A DNA stretch of 64,000 bases from Gari tellinella (GCA_922989275.2 OV277863.1:51628999-51692998), one strand, 5' to 3'; shown: positions 45,301 to 49,305, numbered from the stretch's first letter. The notes: generated from the sequence alone by a model not told the origin. Program-made: numbers and translations.

Positions 45301-48300
45301 AACGTCGAATTTGGACAATATTTCGACTTTTCCCTGCCAGGCAATTTGTCGAACGTCGAAAGTAGACATTAGGTCGACATATAGTGAATGTGCTTATGAA
45401 TTGTTGAAAGAAGAACGTCGAATTTCGACAATATTTCGACTTTTCCCGGGTCCGGCAAATTGTCGAACGTCGAAATTCGACATAAATTCATCAGAGGGAA
45501 TGTGTTTAAGAAATATTGAATGTCGAACGTCGAATTCCGACAAAATTTCGACTTTTTCCCTTACTTGAAAGTTGTCGAACGTCGAAATTCGACCCTAGTT
45601 CGCCAATTTCCCGACTTTGTCGACATCGGTTCGACAATGTAATGTGTTTAAGAAATTTTGAATGTCGAACGTCGAATTTCGACAATATTGCGACTTTTTC
45701 CCTTACTTGCAGTTTGTCGAACGTCGAAATTCGACCCTAGTTCGACAATTTCCCGACTGTGTATAACGGTCGTACGTCGAAATTCGACATCAGTTCCACA
45801 AAGCAATGTGTTTAAGAAATATTGAATGTCGAACGTCGAATTTCGACAAAATTTCGATATTTCCCCTTACTTGCAGTTTGTCGAACGTCGAAATTCGACC
45901 CTTGTTCGACAATTTCCCGACTTTGTATAAGTGTCGAACGTCGAAATTCGACATGAGTTCGACATAGTAATGTGTTTAAGAAATTTTGAATGTCGAACGT
46001 CGAATTTCGACAATATTGCGACTTTTTCCCTTACTTGCAGTTTGTCGAACGTCGAAATTCGACCCTAGTTCGACAATTTCCCGACTTTATATAAGTGTCG
46101 AACGTCGAAATTCGACATGAGTTCGACATAGTAATGTGTTTAAGAAATTTTGAATGTCGAACGTCGAATTTCGACAATATTTCGACTTTTTCCCTTACTT
46201 GCAGTTTGTCGAACGTCGAAATTCGACCCTAGTTCGACAATTTCCCGACTTTGTATAAGTGTCGAACGTCGAAATTCGACATCAGTTCGACAAAGTAATG
46301 TGTTTTAAAAATGTTGAATGTCGATCGTCGAATTTCGACAATACTTCGACATTATGGCAAAGCTGACTTGTCGATCGTCACAATTTGTTACATTATGTGA
46401 AAGCTTAAATGTCGAAAGTCGAAATTCGACAGCTGTTCGACCTTTCATTTGTGAAAGGTCGAATGTCGAATTGTCGAATGTCGTGCAAACTTCACACACC
46501 TGATAAAATAGTTTATTTTACACCTATATAGATTAAACCAATTGGAAGTTTCTCTTTCAACCTCGTGACGATACAAGAGAAACAAGTATTGCACTGTATT
46601 ATAAAGTTTCGATCCCAAAAGGGAATATCCTTTCATACTGGAATAAAATTCTCGGAAATCCATGTTTTTTTATATTGGACGAGACAATTCTTCCGAAACT
46701 ATTTGCTCTATGTAGATATTCCCTTGACGTCATGAGCGTTATAGATACATGTATCTTCAAAAAACAATATTTTAAGATATACAGTGGAGAAAACGTTATT
46801 CTTTCCCGTTTAAACGCAAACGTACGCAAACGCAAAGCACTAAAACGTAGAAAAGAACAACTTTTGGACAATTCTGATAATTCATGTTTATCTTGGTGGC
46901 AAACAGAGCCTGATCAGACGCCGGGTTACCCGGCGTCTGATCTGGCTCCAAACTGTTTGCACTGCAAATAATAGTTTTAGCGTAAACGCGTTTATTGGGA
47001 AAGAATAACGTTTTCTCCACTGTACATATTTGGTAACAAACAAACAAACCAATTTGCATTATTGTCCACCGGTAACGTATTCTCCACTGTACATGATGAG
47101 CGCAACGTTGTCATGTATGAAGAAAAAAGCAATTTAATAATTGTATTATTTTCAACTAATTTAATATTTTTCCGTGAATTATTATATTTAATGGTGTGAA
47201 ATAAAGAGGTTATTTCACAGTGATGGGTACAATACTAAATTCAATTGGACTCAAACATATCTATTACACTCCGTATTTAGACAAGGCTTCGCCTCGTCTA
47301 ATTATGGATTAAAACTCCTGTGTAATCGTCCAATGGAAGTCAGTAATTAAACTGTCTGTTATGTTCACAAACGCTGTCAATGCCGACCCCGATCAGAGGA
47401 CTCCTTAGGTAGCCCTCTGGTCTGGGTCTGCACTGTCAGTATAAAAGGCTTATTTGACAGTGTTAACACACTTAGCAACTACAGTTTTGAATTCATTTTG
47501 ATTATATTTGCCCACAGTATAATTATAGAAGTATAAGTTCATGAAAGGGTTGATTATTATTGAAATCGGATCATAGTATTGAGAGTTATCTGCCCTTGGT
47601 GTACTCAGATACAGTGGTAAATACGCTATTCCTACCCATTTACGCGTTAATCTATGCGTAAGAAACGCATAGTGAACGGTTAACGAACGCTGTAACGAAC
47701 TGTTAACGCTTAACGATCTTAACCCGTTTAAACGCGTTAATAAACGATTATACCAGAGATGCTGCGATTGGTGCTTCAGGTATCCGTTTCACGCGGAGAT
47801 TTCGGATCTTATCGACAGGCACTGACCACCGCCTGTAACCAATCTATTTATGTAACCCGCCTATACATATGCCACTCAGATATCGGGGGATTAACAGTGT
47901 ATTGCCAATTAAAGATAGCAATGTTAAGGGCGATACCACCTAGTGTTCTGTAATACACATGTCATAAAGTGGGAGTGTAAACCGCTGAAGCTAAGGGGTC
48001 CGTCGGCTAAGTGATGACCCTTTCATCCAGGCTCTTTTAAACGCGTAAATAAACGCGTAAAGAAACGGCTAGGAAAGCCGTTTAACGAAACTGATAATAA
48101 ACGCATAGTGAACGGTTAACGAAAGCGTAAGAAACGCGTAGAGTGGGTAGGAATAGCGTATTTACCACTGTATGCTAAAAAAGACTTTATTTCAGTATTG
48201 TTTATGCTCTCAGAGCTCTATTAAGTGTCTACAAATTAAAATAGATTTTTATAAAACTATATATTTCTTTGCCAGTGGGCGTATAATGTACCGTTTGCGG

Positions 48301-48451
48301 TGCTCTCGTTGTTATTAGAAATCTAGATATATCGTATACTCATAGCATATGTTGAATGTGTTAAATACGTTCATGTATATGTATTGCAGATTGCATCTCT
48401 CATCTTGGGCTGTGTTGTCATTGACAACGCCAAGAACCGGATTCGAACAAC
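15877..48451 (+). CDS. Tetraspanin gene, eight coding exons (3' end not found)
   Basis: Eight exons with GT-AG borders and matching phases give 821 coding bases (273 codons plus two bases). Tetraspanins are four-pass membrane proteins that organise other membrane proteins into microdomains. Visible features: TM1 made by exons 1-2; small loop and TM2 in exon 2 ending in a juxtamembrane cysteine pair region (MCGGW, KGC); TM3 in exon 3; large extracellular loop in exons 4-7 with CCG (RCCGVN), PATCC, a lone C and GCW, six cysteines in all; TM4 across exons 7-8. Exon lengths of 75 and 84 bases match usual tetraspanin structure. A terminal exon of a few codons is expected after 48451. I cannot name the subfamily. 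The intron after exon 7 is 18.3 kb because of a giant transposon. Confidence 0.9.
16414..16558. mobile_element. Snap-back MITE with GGATTTAACAT ends
   Basis: A long inverted repeat: GTGCTCATTAATTATCATT at the left pairs with AATGATAAATAATGAGCAC at the right, and AACGAGTTGACTAAAACAA pairs with TTGTTTTAGTCAACGAGTT. A small asymmetric centre contains GCGAGCCTTGGCGAGCG. No ORF. Superfamily unknown. Confidence 0.75.
16861..17225 (+). mobile_element. Family C MITE, copy 4 (most complete)
   Basis: Complete between TA dinucleotides: CAGTGTTCCCTCTCTACAAC to AGAGAGGGAGCACTG, 365 bp. The hairpin has arms CAGCTTGAATCCATATCAGA and inverse with an AAAA loop. It serves as the reference for the other C copies. 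Confidence 0.85.
17452..17765 (+). mobile_element. Family C MITE, copy 5 (hairpin deleted)
   Basis: Between TA dinucleotides, with normal ends, but the core reads GACAAACAGCTTGAATCAGC then TGTTTGCAAATG: the palindrome has been removed almost precisely. It ends 36 bases before tetraspanin exon 2. Confidence 0.8.
17802..18032 (+). CDS. Tetraspanin exon 2 (TM1 end, small loop, TM2)
   Basis: 231 bases, phase 0 at both ends. Acceptor TGGGTCTTCAG, donor GTAACA. It encodes the second half of TM1, a small loop (SSGLLSGDVIALFNHIKYND), TM2 (MVIGGMMIVAGILGMCGGW) and the cytoplasmic turn KMVKGCLIL. Cysteines next to the membrane are usual palmitoylation sites in tetraspanins. Confidence 0.92.
18170..18250. 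repeat. Family J hairpin core, copy 1
   Basis: CAAACAGTGAAGTCTCTGATC and the inverse half ending ACTTCACTGTTTG enclose a GGGCTCCTGCAGGATCCC centre. J cores keep the CAAACAG/CTGTTTG frame seen in A, C and I, but have a different palindrome. Confidence 0.6.
18460..18703. mobile_element. Family B MITE, copy 3 (TTAA target)
   Basis: Between TTAA 18456-18459 and 18704-18707. The hairpin is present with arms AACAGGTTGAATGTAAAGCA and near-inverse. It ends 54 bases before tetraspanin exon 3. Confidence 0.8.
18758..18832 (+). CDS. Tetraspanin exon 3 (TM3)
   Basis: 75 bases, phase 0, acceptor CTTTGTTTCAG and donor GTAGGT. YMLLIVLIIIAQAVLIGL is a membrane helix followed by the start of the large loop (HVSYYTK). 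A 75-base exon for TM3 is the standard tetraspanin arrangement. Confidence 0.92.
18899..19040. mobile_element. Family I and A end fragments
   Basis: TTAACCCTTTCACTACC with GTCGTCTGCTTC is a family I left end. The following GATACAAACGGGAAGTAATA and GTTGTCCACTG look like a broken family A right end. Neither is complete. Confidence 0.45.
19091..19336 (-). mobile_element. Family A MITE, copy 13 (A2)
   Basis: Full length between TA dinucleotides with intact hairpin and A2 terminus AACAGATTCTCCACTG. Confidence 0.85.
19433..19638 (-). mobile_element. Family A MITE, copy 14 (half hairpin), 12 bases from exon 4
   Basis: Both termini are normal, but the core reads GATCAGACGCCGGGTAATCT then GTTTGCCAC: the second hairpin arm is deleted. 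The element plus TA ends 10 bases before the acceptor AG of exon 4, so its GTTTTCTCC end occupies the position of the polypyrimidine tract. Confidence 0.85.
19651..19755 (+). CDS. Tetraspanin exon 4 (large loop, first part)
   Basis: 105 bases, phase 0, acceptor TATTTACCAG and donor GTAAGT. It encodes TDRWLRGKMMRELGAY through EGWNSLFID. A tryptophan about ten residues before the CCG motif is typical of the A-B helix region of the large loop. The preceding intron end is largely MITE sequence. Confidence 0.9.
19966..20316 (-). mobile_element. Family C MITE, copy 6
   Basis: Reverse orientation: starts CAGTGCTCCCTCTCTAAAAC, with hairpin arms CAGCTTGAATCCAGATCAGA around 20065-20120 (one arm shortened by a few bases), and ends GTAGAGATGGAGCACT. 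Confidence 0.75.
20357..20602 (-). mobile_element. Family A MITE, copy 15 (A2)
   Basis: Full length between TA dinucleotides. Nearly the same sequence as copies 7, 13 and 18, so probably a recent amplification. Confidence 0.85.
20603..21187. other. No recognised feature
   Basis: AT-rich intron sequence with GTTTGTTTGTTT simple repeat near 20885. No gene or clear element seen. Confidence 0.4.
21192..21397. mobile_element. Family I hairpin MITE, copy 5 (TTAA target)
   Basis: Between TTAA 21188-21191 and 21398-21401, starting CCC. Hairpin arms run from GCAAACAAATTGGATCCAGA to the inverse, with centre GACGCGGCGTGACGCGGCGTC. Confidence 0.7.
21575..21660. repeat. Family J hairpin core, copy 2 (decayed)
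   Basis: GACAAACCCAGAAGATCCTA and TCTACACTGTTTGCATAGGA frame an imperfect palindrome. The TTTGC-ATAGGA continuation matches J copies 1 and 4. Confidence 0.5.
22043..22967. mobile_element. Family H DNA transposon, copy 2 (TTAA target)
   Basis: 925 bp between TTAA 22039-22042 and 22968-22971. Closely similar to copy 1 over its length; the right terminus is slightly altered (GGGTTGGATACACCC). No ORF. Confidence 0.85.
23045..23301. mobile_element. Family B MITE, copy 4, nested in family A
   Basis: Between TTAA 23041-23044 and 23302-23305. The hairpin arms AGCAGGTTGAAAGTAAAGCA and inverse meet at CCTTAACATGTTAAGGCG, a slightly longer centre than in copy 1. Confidence 0.85.
23682..23773. mobile_element. 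92-bp perfect palindrome with 8-bp target duplication (hAT-like)
   Basis: The element begins CATAGGGGCCCTGAACG, is its own reverse complement over all 92 bases (centre ATAGTATATACTAT), and is flanked on both sides by GTAAAGAC. An 8-base duplication and CATAGGGG ends fit a hAT-derived MITE, here without any loop. Confidence 0.85.
23782..24295. other. Unassigned intron sequence
   Basis: Contains an 81-codon + strand ORF (23771-24016) with a CRDE-like ending and no recognisable domain. No splice or family support. Otherwise nothing. Confidence 0.4.
24296..24432. mobile_element. Snap-back MITE (TAAATATTAGATG ends)
   Basis: Left TTTGCGTGACATTCAAATTG pairs with right CAATTTGAATGTCACGCAAA, and TAAATATTAGATG with CATCTAATATTTA. 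The centre contains ACCCTCGGCTACGCCTCGGGGT. Non-coding. It ends about 90 bases before exon 5. Confidence 0.75.
24521..24612 (+). CDS. Tetraspanin exon 5 (CCG motif)
   Basis: 92 bases, entering in phase 0 and leaving after two bases of a codon. Acceptor TGTTAATTCAG, donor GTAAGT. Encodes ARCCGVNDQYKDGQ and onwards to STTWYNSN. The CCG motif defines the tetraspanin large loop and forms its disulfides. Confidence 0.92.
24616..25028. other. Unassigned intron sequence
   Basis: A short inverted repeat around 24785-24840 (CACCACCGTTCAAATTG / CAATTTGATGGGTG) is seen. No gene. Confidence 0.35.
25029..25265 (+). mobile_element. Family A MITE, copy 17
   Basis: Full length with first base changed (AAGTGGAG). 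The hairpin has mismatches (GGGTGACTCGGAGTC). Confidence 0.8.
25360..25612. mobile_element. Fragments of families A and B
   Basis: 25363-25460 resembles a decayed family A left half (CAGTCG, TTCTTTCCCAGTAAATGC, GCAAACAGTTTAGAGTCAGA). 25520-25612 carries one arm of a B hairpin (CCGAAAGTAAAACAGAATGC) then ACTTTCAACCTGC. Confidence 0.5.
25792..26037 (-). mobile_element. Family A MITE, copy 18 (A2), inside a family I remnant
   Basis: Full length between TA dinucleotides with an intact hairpin. The flanks read TTTTACCCCTTCGCCGCCAT on the left and GCGGCCTCTGATCAGGATCA on the right, both family I pieces, so it interrupted an I copy. Confidence 0.85.
26289..26514 (-). mobile_element. Family A MITE, copy 19 (collapsed hairpin)
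   Basis: Both ends are intact, but the core reads GGAGCCAGATCAGACTCCAA: the GACGCCGGGTAACCCGGCGTC centre and part of the arms are gone, leaving about 20 bases fewer than usual. Confidence 0.85.
26588..26690. mobile_element. Family I fragment
   Basis: TTAACTCTTTCACTCTCAATG, then GCAAATAATTCGGATCCTGA and a hairpin centre GACGCCACGCAACGCGGCGTC. The right end is missing. Confidence 0.5.
26691..27013. other. Unassigned intron sequence
   Basis: AT-rich with TATATG/ACATGTAC motifs. No gene or element recognised. Confidence 0.35.
27014..27258 (-). mobile_element. Family A MITE, copy 20, 19 bases from exon 6
   Basis: Full length between TA dinucleotides; one mismatch in the hairpin (CCCGGCATC). Its right end AACGTTTTCTCCACTG is followed by 19 bases ending TATTTCAG, the acceptor of exon 6. 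Confidence 0.85.
27278..27392 (+). CDS. Tetraspanin exon 6 (PATCC motif)
   Basis: 115 bases: one base completes the codon split from exon 5 (AA+A, lysine), then AASEELPATCCEGVTDG to NEPKNFYET, ending in phase 0. Acceptor CCGTATTTCAG, donor GTATGA. P-x-x-CC is the second conserved cysteine motif of the large loop, and a fifth cysteine follows in TATCTN. The reading frame closes only with these borders. Confidence 0.9.
27393..27696. other. Intron sequence with no recognised element
   Basis: Contains a weak inverted similarity between TCATACCATTTTATTATCGT (27429) and ACGATAATACACTGGTATGA (27554). No gene. Confidence 0.35.
27697..27776. repeat. 40-bp tandem duplication
   Basis: Two adjacent copies of a 40-base unit containing CACAGATACGCTCTTTCTTT. 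They differ at about two positions. Confidence 0.8.
27777..28484. other. Unassigned; decayed hairpin cores
   Basis: At 27913-27940 GCAAACAGTTTTAAAACTGTTTGC-like sequence is a core reduced to its outer arms. At 28125-28190 another decayed core is seen (CACATCAGACGCACAG). No gene. Confidence 0.4.
28485..28692 (-). mobile_element. Family C MITE, copy 7 (fragment, reverse)
   Basis: GAGACAAAGAGTATTTGGGTG and GTAATAGAGAGGGAAC, then one hairpin arm (CAGTTTGAATCCAGATCAGA), then the far end GTAAGGAGGAATCACTG. The second arm is missing. Confidence 0.6.
28754..28823. repeat. 70-bp palindrome
   Basis: CGTTCTCACGCATTTTATTG pairs with CAATCAAATGCTTGAGAACG, with perfect inner arms GGTCAGATTTGAGCC and inverse. 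No clear flanking duplication seen. Confidence 0.7.
28960..29155. mobile_element. Family I MITE, copy 6 (decayed)
   Basis: Between TTAA 28956-28959 and 29156-29159, starting CCC. The hairpin has decayed (GATCATGGTCACACGCCGCC). Confidence 0.55.
29230..29397. repeat. 21-bp minisatellite, eight copies
   Basis: Eight tandem copies of a 21-base unit that reads GGTTCCAATTTGTTTGC plus AATA. The unit matches the outer arm of the family A hairpin (GGCTCCAAACTGTTTGC), and the array begins right after a hairpin remnant (GACGTCTGATTTGGTTCC). Because 21 is divisible by three it makes spurious repeat ORFs in several frames. Confidence 0.9.
29442..29682 (+). mobile_element. Family A MITE, copy 21
   Basis: Full length between TA dinucleotides with intact hairpin. 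The 48 bases after it (to 29731) are the same as those after copy 23 at 47023. Confidence 0.85.
29780..29865. repeat. Family J hairpin core, copy 3
   Basis: GCAAACAGAGTGGACCGAGA and ACTATACTCTGTTTACTTAG frame a centre GTTCCTGTAGGAGCTC. Confidence 0.55.
29885..29946 (+). mobile_element. Family A MITE, copy 22 (right end only), 22 bases from exon 7
   Basis: GCAATAAAATAATAGTTTTA to TCTTTTCCACTG, the last 62 bases of a family A element. It is followed by TA and then the acceptor TTTCGCAG of exon 7. Confidence 0.8.
29969..30052 (+). CDS. Tetraspanin exon 7 (GCW and first half of TM4)
   Basis: 84 bases, phase 0 at both ends; acceptor ATGTTTCGCAG, donor GTAAGT. Encodes GCWDKTNTLATVYLLIICIS and on to ISVE. 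The sixth loop cysteine in GCW precedes TM4, as is usual. 84 bases is the standard size for this exon in tetraspanins. Confidence 0.92.
30080..30287. mobile_element. Family D MITE, copy 5 (complete)
   Basis: CAGTAAAACCTCTCTATAAC to GGGTTTTACTG between TA dinucleotides, 208 bp. The hairpin is nearly perfect over more than 40 bases per arm (AAGCAAGGTGACAGTAAAAC and inverse). Confidence 0.85.
30311..30347. repeat. (TGT)n microsatellite
   Basis: About 12 uninterrupted TGT repeats. Confidence 0.95.
30348..30671. other. Unassigned sequence before the giant element
   Basis: Contains ATCATCATC-type simple sequence. No gene seen. Confidence 0.35.
30672..30680. repeat. 9-bp target duplication, left copy
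   Basis: GATAAAATA directly abuts the left terminus of the giant element; the same nine bases are at 46502-46510. Confidence 0.9.
30681..33263. repeat. Left inverted arm: 164-bp satellite array
   Basis: After about 170 bases of terminal sequence, about 13 units follow with a measured period of 164 bases (the marker AGTAAGGGAAAAAG falls at 30981, 31145, 31309, 31473, 31637, 31801, 31965, 32129, 32293, 32457, 32620, 32784 and 32948). Each unit has three submonomers (about 59, 53 and 52 bases), each ending GTCGAATTTCGACGTTCGAC. From 31.5 kb on, units alternate between two types, giving a 328-base dimer. The innermost 230 bases are of a different type with GGCCGGCCCGGG. Confidence 0.92.
33267..33806. 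mobile_element. Three consecutive family B pieces
   Basis: 33267-33446 and 33447-33612 are each the right half of a B element (CTGCTTTACTTTCAGCCTGC to TATGGGGTATAGGG and similar). 33613-33806 keeps part of the left hairpin arm (TTGAAAGTAAAGCAGAATG) and ends GGAGTAATGGGTTAA. They are in the same orientation, abutting the satellite arm. Confidence 0.65.
33807..34216. other. Interior of giant element, unassigned
   Basis: AT-rich, with a decayed hairpin core near 33890-34020 (CATGCTGATCAAAC, GATCTGGATCTATGCAG). No gene. Confidence 0.35.
34221..34428. mobile_element. Family I hairpin MITE, copy 7 (TTAA target)
   Basis: Between TTAA 34217-34220 and 34429-34432 with CCC/GGG ends. The hairpin contains ATACAGTTTGGATACAGATC and inverse GATCTGGATCCAAACTGTTT. 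It shows MITEs kept arriving inside the giant element. Confidence 0.7.
34433..35204. other. Interior of giant element, unassigned
   Basis: Includes an 11-base G run (34560) and a 66-codon ORF without recognisable content. No gene supported. Confidence 0.35.
35205..35970. repeat. Inner inverted repeat, left
   Basis: Matches 40145-40855 in inverse orientation: CAACTGGTCCTCGCCTGTAA, TTTCTATATACCAAAATGTT, CCGGTTGATGCAGTT, a GGCGTCCAAGATGGCCGCC segment and AACTAAATTTGCCTCAAAT all recur inverted. Repeated AAGATGGCGGCC-type motifs occur inside. The two copies are clearly more diverged than the outer arms. Confidence 0.75.
36454..36760 (+). mobile_element. tRNA-derived SINE
   Basis: A-box-like GGTGGTCCAGTGGTAGG and B-box-like CTGGTTCAAGCCC are spaced as in a tRNA head. 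The body contains AATTAAATGGGTACATGAG, and the tail is made of ACCTTT-like repeats. Not a functional tRNA. Confidence 0.7.
36921..37855 (-). pseudogene. LINE reverse transcriptase 3' part, degenerate (RTE/CR1-like)
   Basis: Read on the reverse strand: the RT catalytic motif ELLYADDLAIID near 37740, then GHRVNMNK, a zinc-finger-like CSYCSTWVHNTCSGIKG near 37510, a thumb-like CYLGDTLWSEEGCE near 37350, VMLYRSETWAV near 37190, a C-terminal DREDFVPD stretch, and a (GAT)n-like tail at about 36921. Several stops and frameshifts break it. The 90-codon + strand ORF at 37379-37651 is its antisense shadow. Confidence 0.8.
38123..40060 (+). pseudogene. Broken cysteine-rich protein of an uncharacterised metazoan family
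   Basis: Collinear pieces in changing frames: DWDKCCLC near 38165 (zinc-finger-like start); NSYAMIATNIVHFNAI near 38245; the longest open piece, 38260-38670, with LNDGKLVAIVSDGDAVVQEL and YHKSCLTALYNKE; then AESFLTASSV near 39240, LDFEPWCNNR near 39355, DGAVGVTERPF near 39710, WTSFAQIAASC near 39930, and a C-terminal GHCKCYKNGFACTKLC near 40000-40045. From memory these match, in order, a large family of uncharacterised proteins in corals, molluscs and fish, with no known function. Stops, frameshifts and probably deletions disable it. It lies between the inner inverted repeats, which suggests it was that element's own gene. Confidence 0.65.
40145..40855. repeat. Inner inverted repeat, right
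   Basis: Inverse counterpart of 35205-35970 (see there). It starts about 85 bases after the end of the broken gene and carries GGCCGCCATCTTG, GGCGGCCATCTTGGACGCC and TTACAGGCGAGGACCAGTTG. Confidence 0.75.
40856..41939. other. Interior of giant element, unassigned
   Basis: AT-rich. ORFs at 41132-41338 and 41345-41536 have no recognisable domain. Nothing else supported. Confidence 0.35.
41940..42142. mobile_element. Family B MITE, copy 5 (left end unclear)
   Basis: GGCTGAAAGTAAAGCAGAATG, a damaged centre, CTGCTTTACTTTAAGCTTGC, then the usual right half ending at TTAA 42143-42146. Confidence 0.65.
42171..42287. mobile_element. Snap-back element with TTCGACCTC arms
   Basis: ATTTCGACCTCCAAGGACAT at the left pairs imperfectly with CATTTAGAGGTCGAA at the right. 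The inner arms GCAAAGAAAATTATGTC and GACATGATTTTCTTTG are near-perfect. No ORF. Confidence 0.6.
42288..43125. other. Mostly unassigned, with a family J hairpin at 42460-42540
   Basis: The J core (copy 4) is GACAAACAGTGCAGCCACTG opposite GGTCTACATTGTTTGCATA. The remainder has no gene I recognise. Confidence 0.4.
43126..43260. mobile_element. Family B hairpin fragment
   Basis: TATCCTAGCAGATGGTAG, GGAAGTAAAGCAAAAAGCGC, a centre CTAAATG and GCATTCTGCTTTACTTTCAA: the hairpin survives while the ends are lost. The fragment at 25520 has the same TATCCTAGCAGA context. Confidence 0.55.
43261..43810. other. Unassigned
   Basis: Two overlapping ORFs (43403-43642, 43561-43749) lack recognisable domains or codon support. 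Confidence 0.3.
43815..44115. mobile_element. Family B MITE, copy 6, plus two short B pieces
   Basis: Starts after TTAA (43811) with ACCCATAACCCCATAGCC, has only one hairpin arm, and ends GGGGTAATGGG near 44000. Two extra pieces (CACATTCTGCTTTACTTTCA at 44009 and CACATTCTGCTTTTCTTTCA at 44081) follow. Confidence 0.6.
44116..44454. other. Unassigned sequence before the right arm
   Basis: No gene or clear repeat seen. Confidence 0.35.
44455..46501. repeat. Right inverted arm: GTCGAA/TTCGAC satellite
   Basis: The outer part (about 45480-46310) has the same 164-base units as the left arm, inverted, and the last 170 bases match the left terminus. The inner part (44455-45480) is a more diverged type with CCCGGCCCGGCAAATTGTCG, matching the small inner part of the left arm at 33040-33263. 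It is about 0.5 kb shorter than the left arm. Confidence 0.9.
46502..46510. repeat. 9-bp target duplication, right copy
   Basis: GATAAAATA, same as 30672-30680. Confidence 0.9.
46782..47022 (+). mobile_element. Family A MITE, copy 23 (A2-like)
   Basis: Full length between TA dinucleotides; ten bases (GTTTGG and nearby) are missing from the left side of the core, which reads GGCAAACAGAGCCTGATC. The 48 bases that follow equal those after copy 21. A loose family A end (ACGTATTCTCCACTG) follows at 47076. Confidence 0.85.
47100..47611. other. Intron sequence with a family J hairpin (47365-47445)
   Basis: The J core (copy 5) is ACAAACGCTGTCAATGCCGA opposite GGTCTGCACTGTCAGTATAA with centre AGGACTCCTTAGGTAGCCCT. 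Another inverted piece lies at 47255-47345 (GTATTTAGACAAGGCTTCGC). No gene. Confidence 0.45.
47612..48170. mobile_element. Family G DNA transposon (TA target, 559 bp)
   Basis: CAGTGGTAAATACGCTATTC at the left and the inverse GAATAGCGTATTTACCACTG at the right, between TA dinucleotides. Subterminal regions on both sides are rich in AACG/CGTT words (GAACGGTTAACG, AAACGCGTAA). A 64-codon ORF inside has no recognisable content. Confidence 0.85.
48390..48451 (+). CDS. Tetraspanin exon 8 (end of TM4, cytoplasmic tail)
   Basis: 62 bases; enters in phase 0 and leaves after two bases of a codon. Acceptor TATGTATTGCAG, donor GTAAGT. Encodes IASLILGCVVIDNAKNRIRT, i.e. the rest of TM4 with a cysteine and a basic tail. 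A terminal exon with the stop is expected downstream but I could not identify it. Confidence 0.88.
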
Positions 48452-49139
48452 GTAAGTCAAAGTTGTAAGCATATTGTGTGGAGTATGGTCGTCTGCTTCT
48501 GCTTTATTGTCTGCTTAACTCCTTCCCTGCCATTATGACCTATTAATATGTCTAACAGTCTCTGTCATATTCTCGTCTCCTTTTACTTAATAAAATTTGG
48601 AGTTGTCTTGTCAGTAAGAAAGATAAACGCACGTTGATTCAGACCGGCTGAGAAAAGAAACAGTATAAACTAAAATTTAACCAGCGTAATAAACTTTTAG
48701 AAATTGTGTATTCAAATATTACAAACAGTGTAATTCCTGATAGTCGCCACGTTTGAAACATTTAATTAACCGTTTTCGCTTCAAGAGCATGCTTAATTGT
48801 TTTTGTTATATACCGTCTTATGATATCGAGCGTTTTCGCGTGTATCTGCTAGGAAAATACCTTGTATTTTACTCCAACCTCGTTTTCGATTTTACGTACA
48901 TGTACAAGTTCCGCGTTATTAGTTTTGGAATACAAGAATTCTTGTTCTACTCCAAATAACTAATATTTCTGGATATAAATACGCATTACCAGTTGACAGT
49001 GCGATACAGGGTGATGTATTCAGTTCTAGTCTTTTTGACGGAAATAGCCGATCTGACGAGCGCCTTTGCGCGAGTCTGATATGTTGTTTCCGGCAAAACG
49101 TCGAGAACTGAATTCAACACCCTGTAGCAAACTGCCAAC
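48452..49139. other. Intron sequence, no recognised element
   Basis: A 68-codon ORF at 48753-48959 has no recognisable domain. An inverted pair around 48988-49145 (CAGTTGACAGTG... / ...CAACTGGG) may mark a small element. Confidence 0.35.
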
Positions 49140-49305
49140 TGGGCCCGTATTCACGAAGCTCCTAAGTATTTCCCTAAGGAAATAATTTCCTAAGGGAAAA
49201 GTTCCCCTTAACTTTACATTTCCACTAAGGGACACTTACAAATCTCCTTAGGGCATACTAAGGTAAGTATTGCCCTAAGGGAAAAGTTTTCCCTTAGTGT
49301 AAATC
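49140..49305. mobile_element. Palindromic MITE remnant (GGGCCCGTATTCACG end)
   Basis: Starts GGGCCCGTATTCACGAAGC; many CCTAAGG, CCCTTAGT and TTTCCCTTAG words repeat in both orientations (TTCCCTAAGGAAAT; GGGAAAAGTTTTCCC). The right terminus is not found. Confidence 0.5.

Larger units (their letters stand above)
30681..46501. mobile_element. 15.8-kb foldback/Rehavkus-like transposon
   Basis: Begins AGGTGTGTGAAGTTTGCACG and ends with the inverse CGTGCAAACTTCACACACCT, inside a perfect 9-base duplication. The outer about 170 bases are more than 90% identical in inverse orientation, and behind them the inverted arms are satellite-like repeats (2.6 kb left, 2.0 kb right). Drosophila Foldback and the MULE-related Rehavkus elements are known for 9-base duplications and long inverted repeats made of tandem repeats. 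The interior (33.3-44.4 kb) has fragments of other repeats and a broken cysteine-rich gene, but I see no intact transposase. It is inserted in the tetraspanin intron between exons 7 and 8. Confidence 0.85.
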
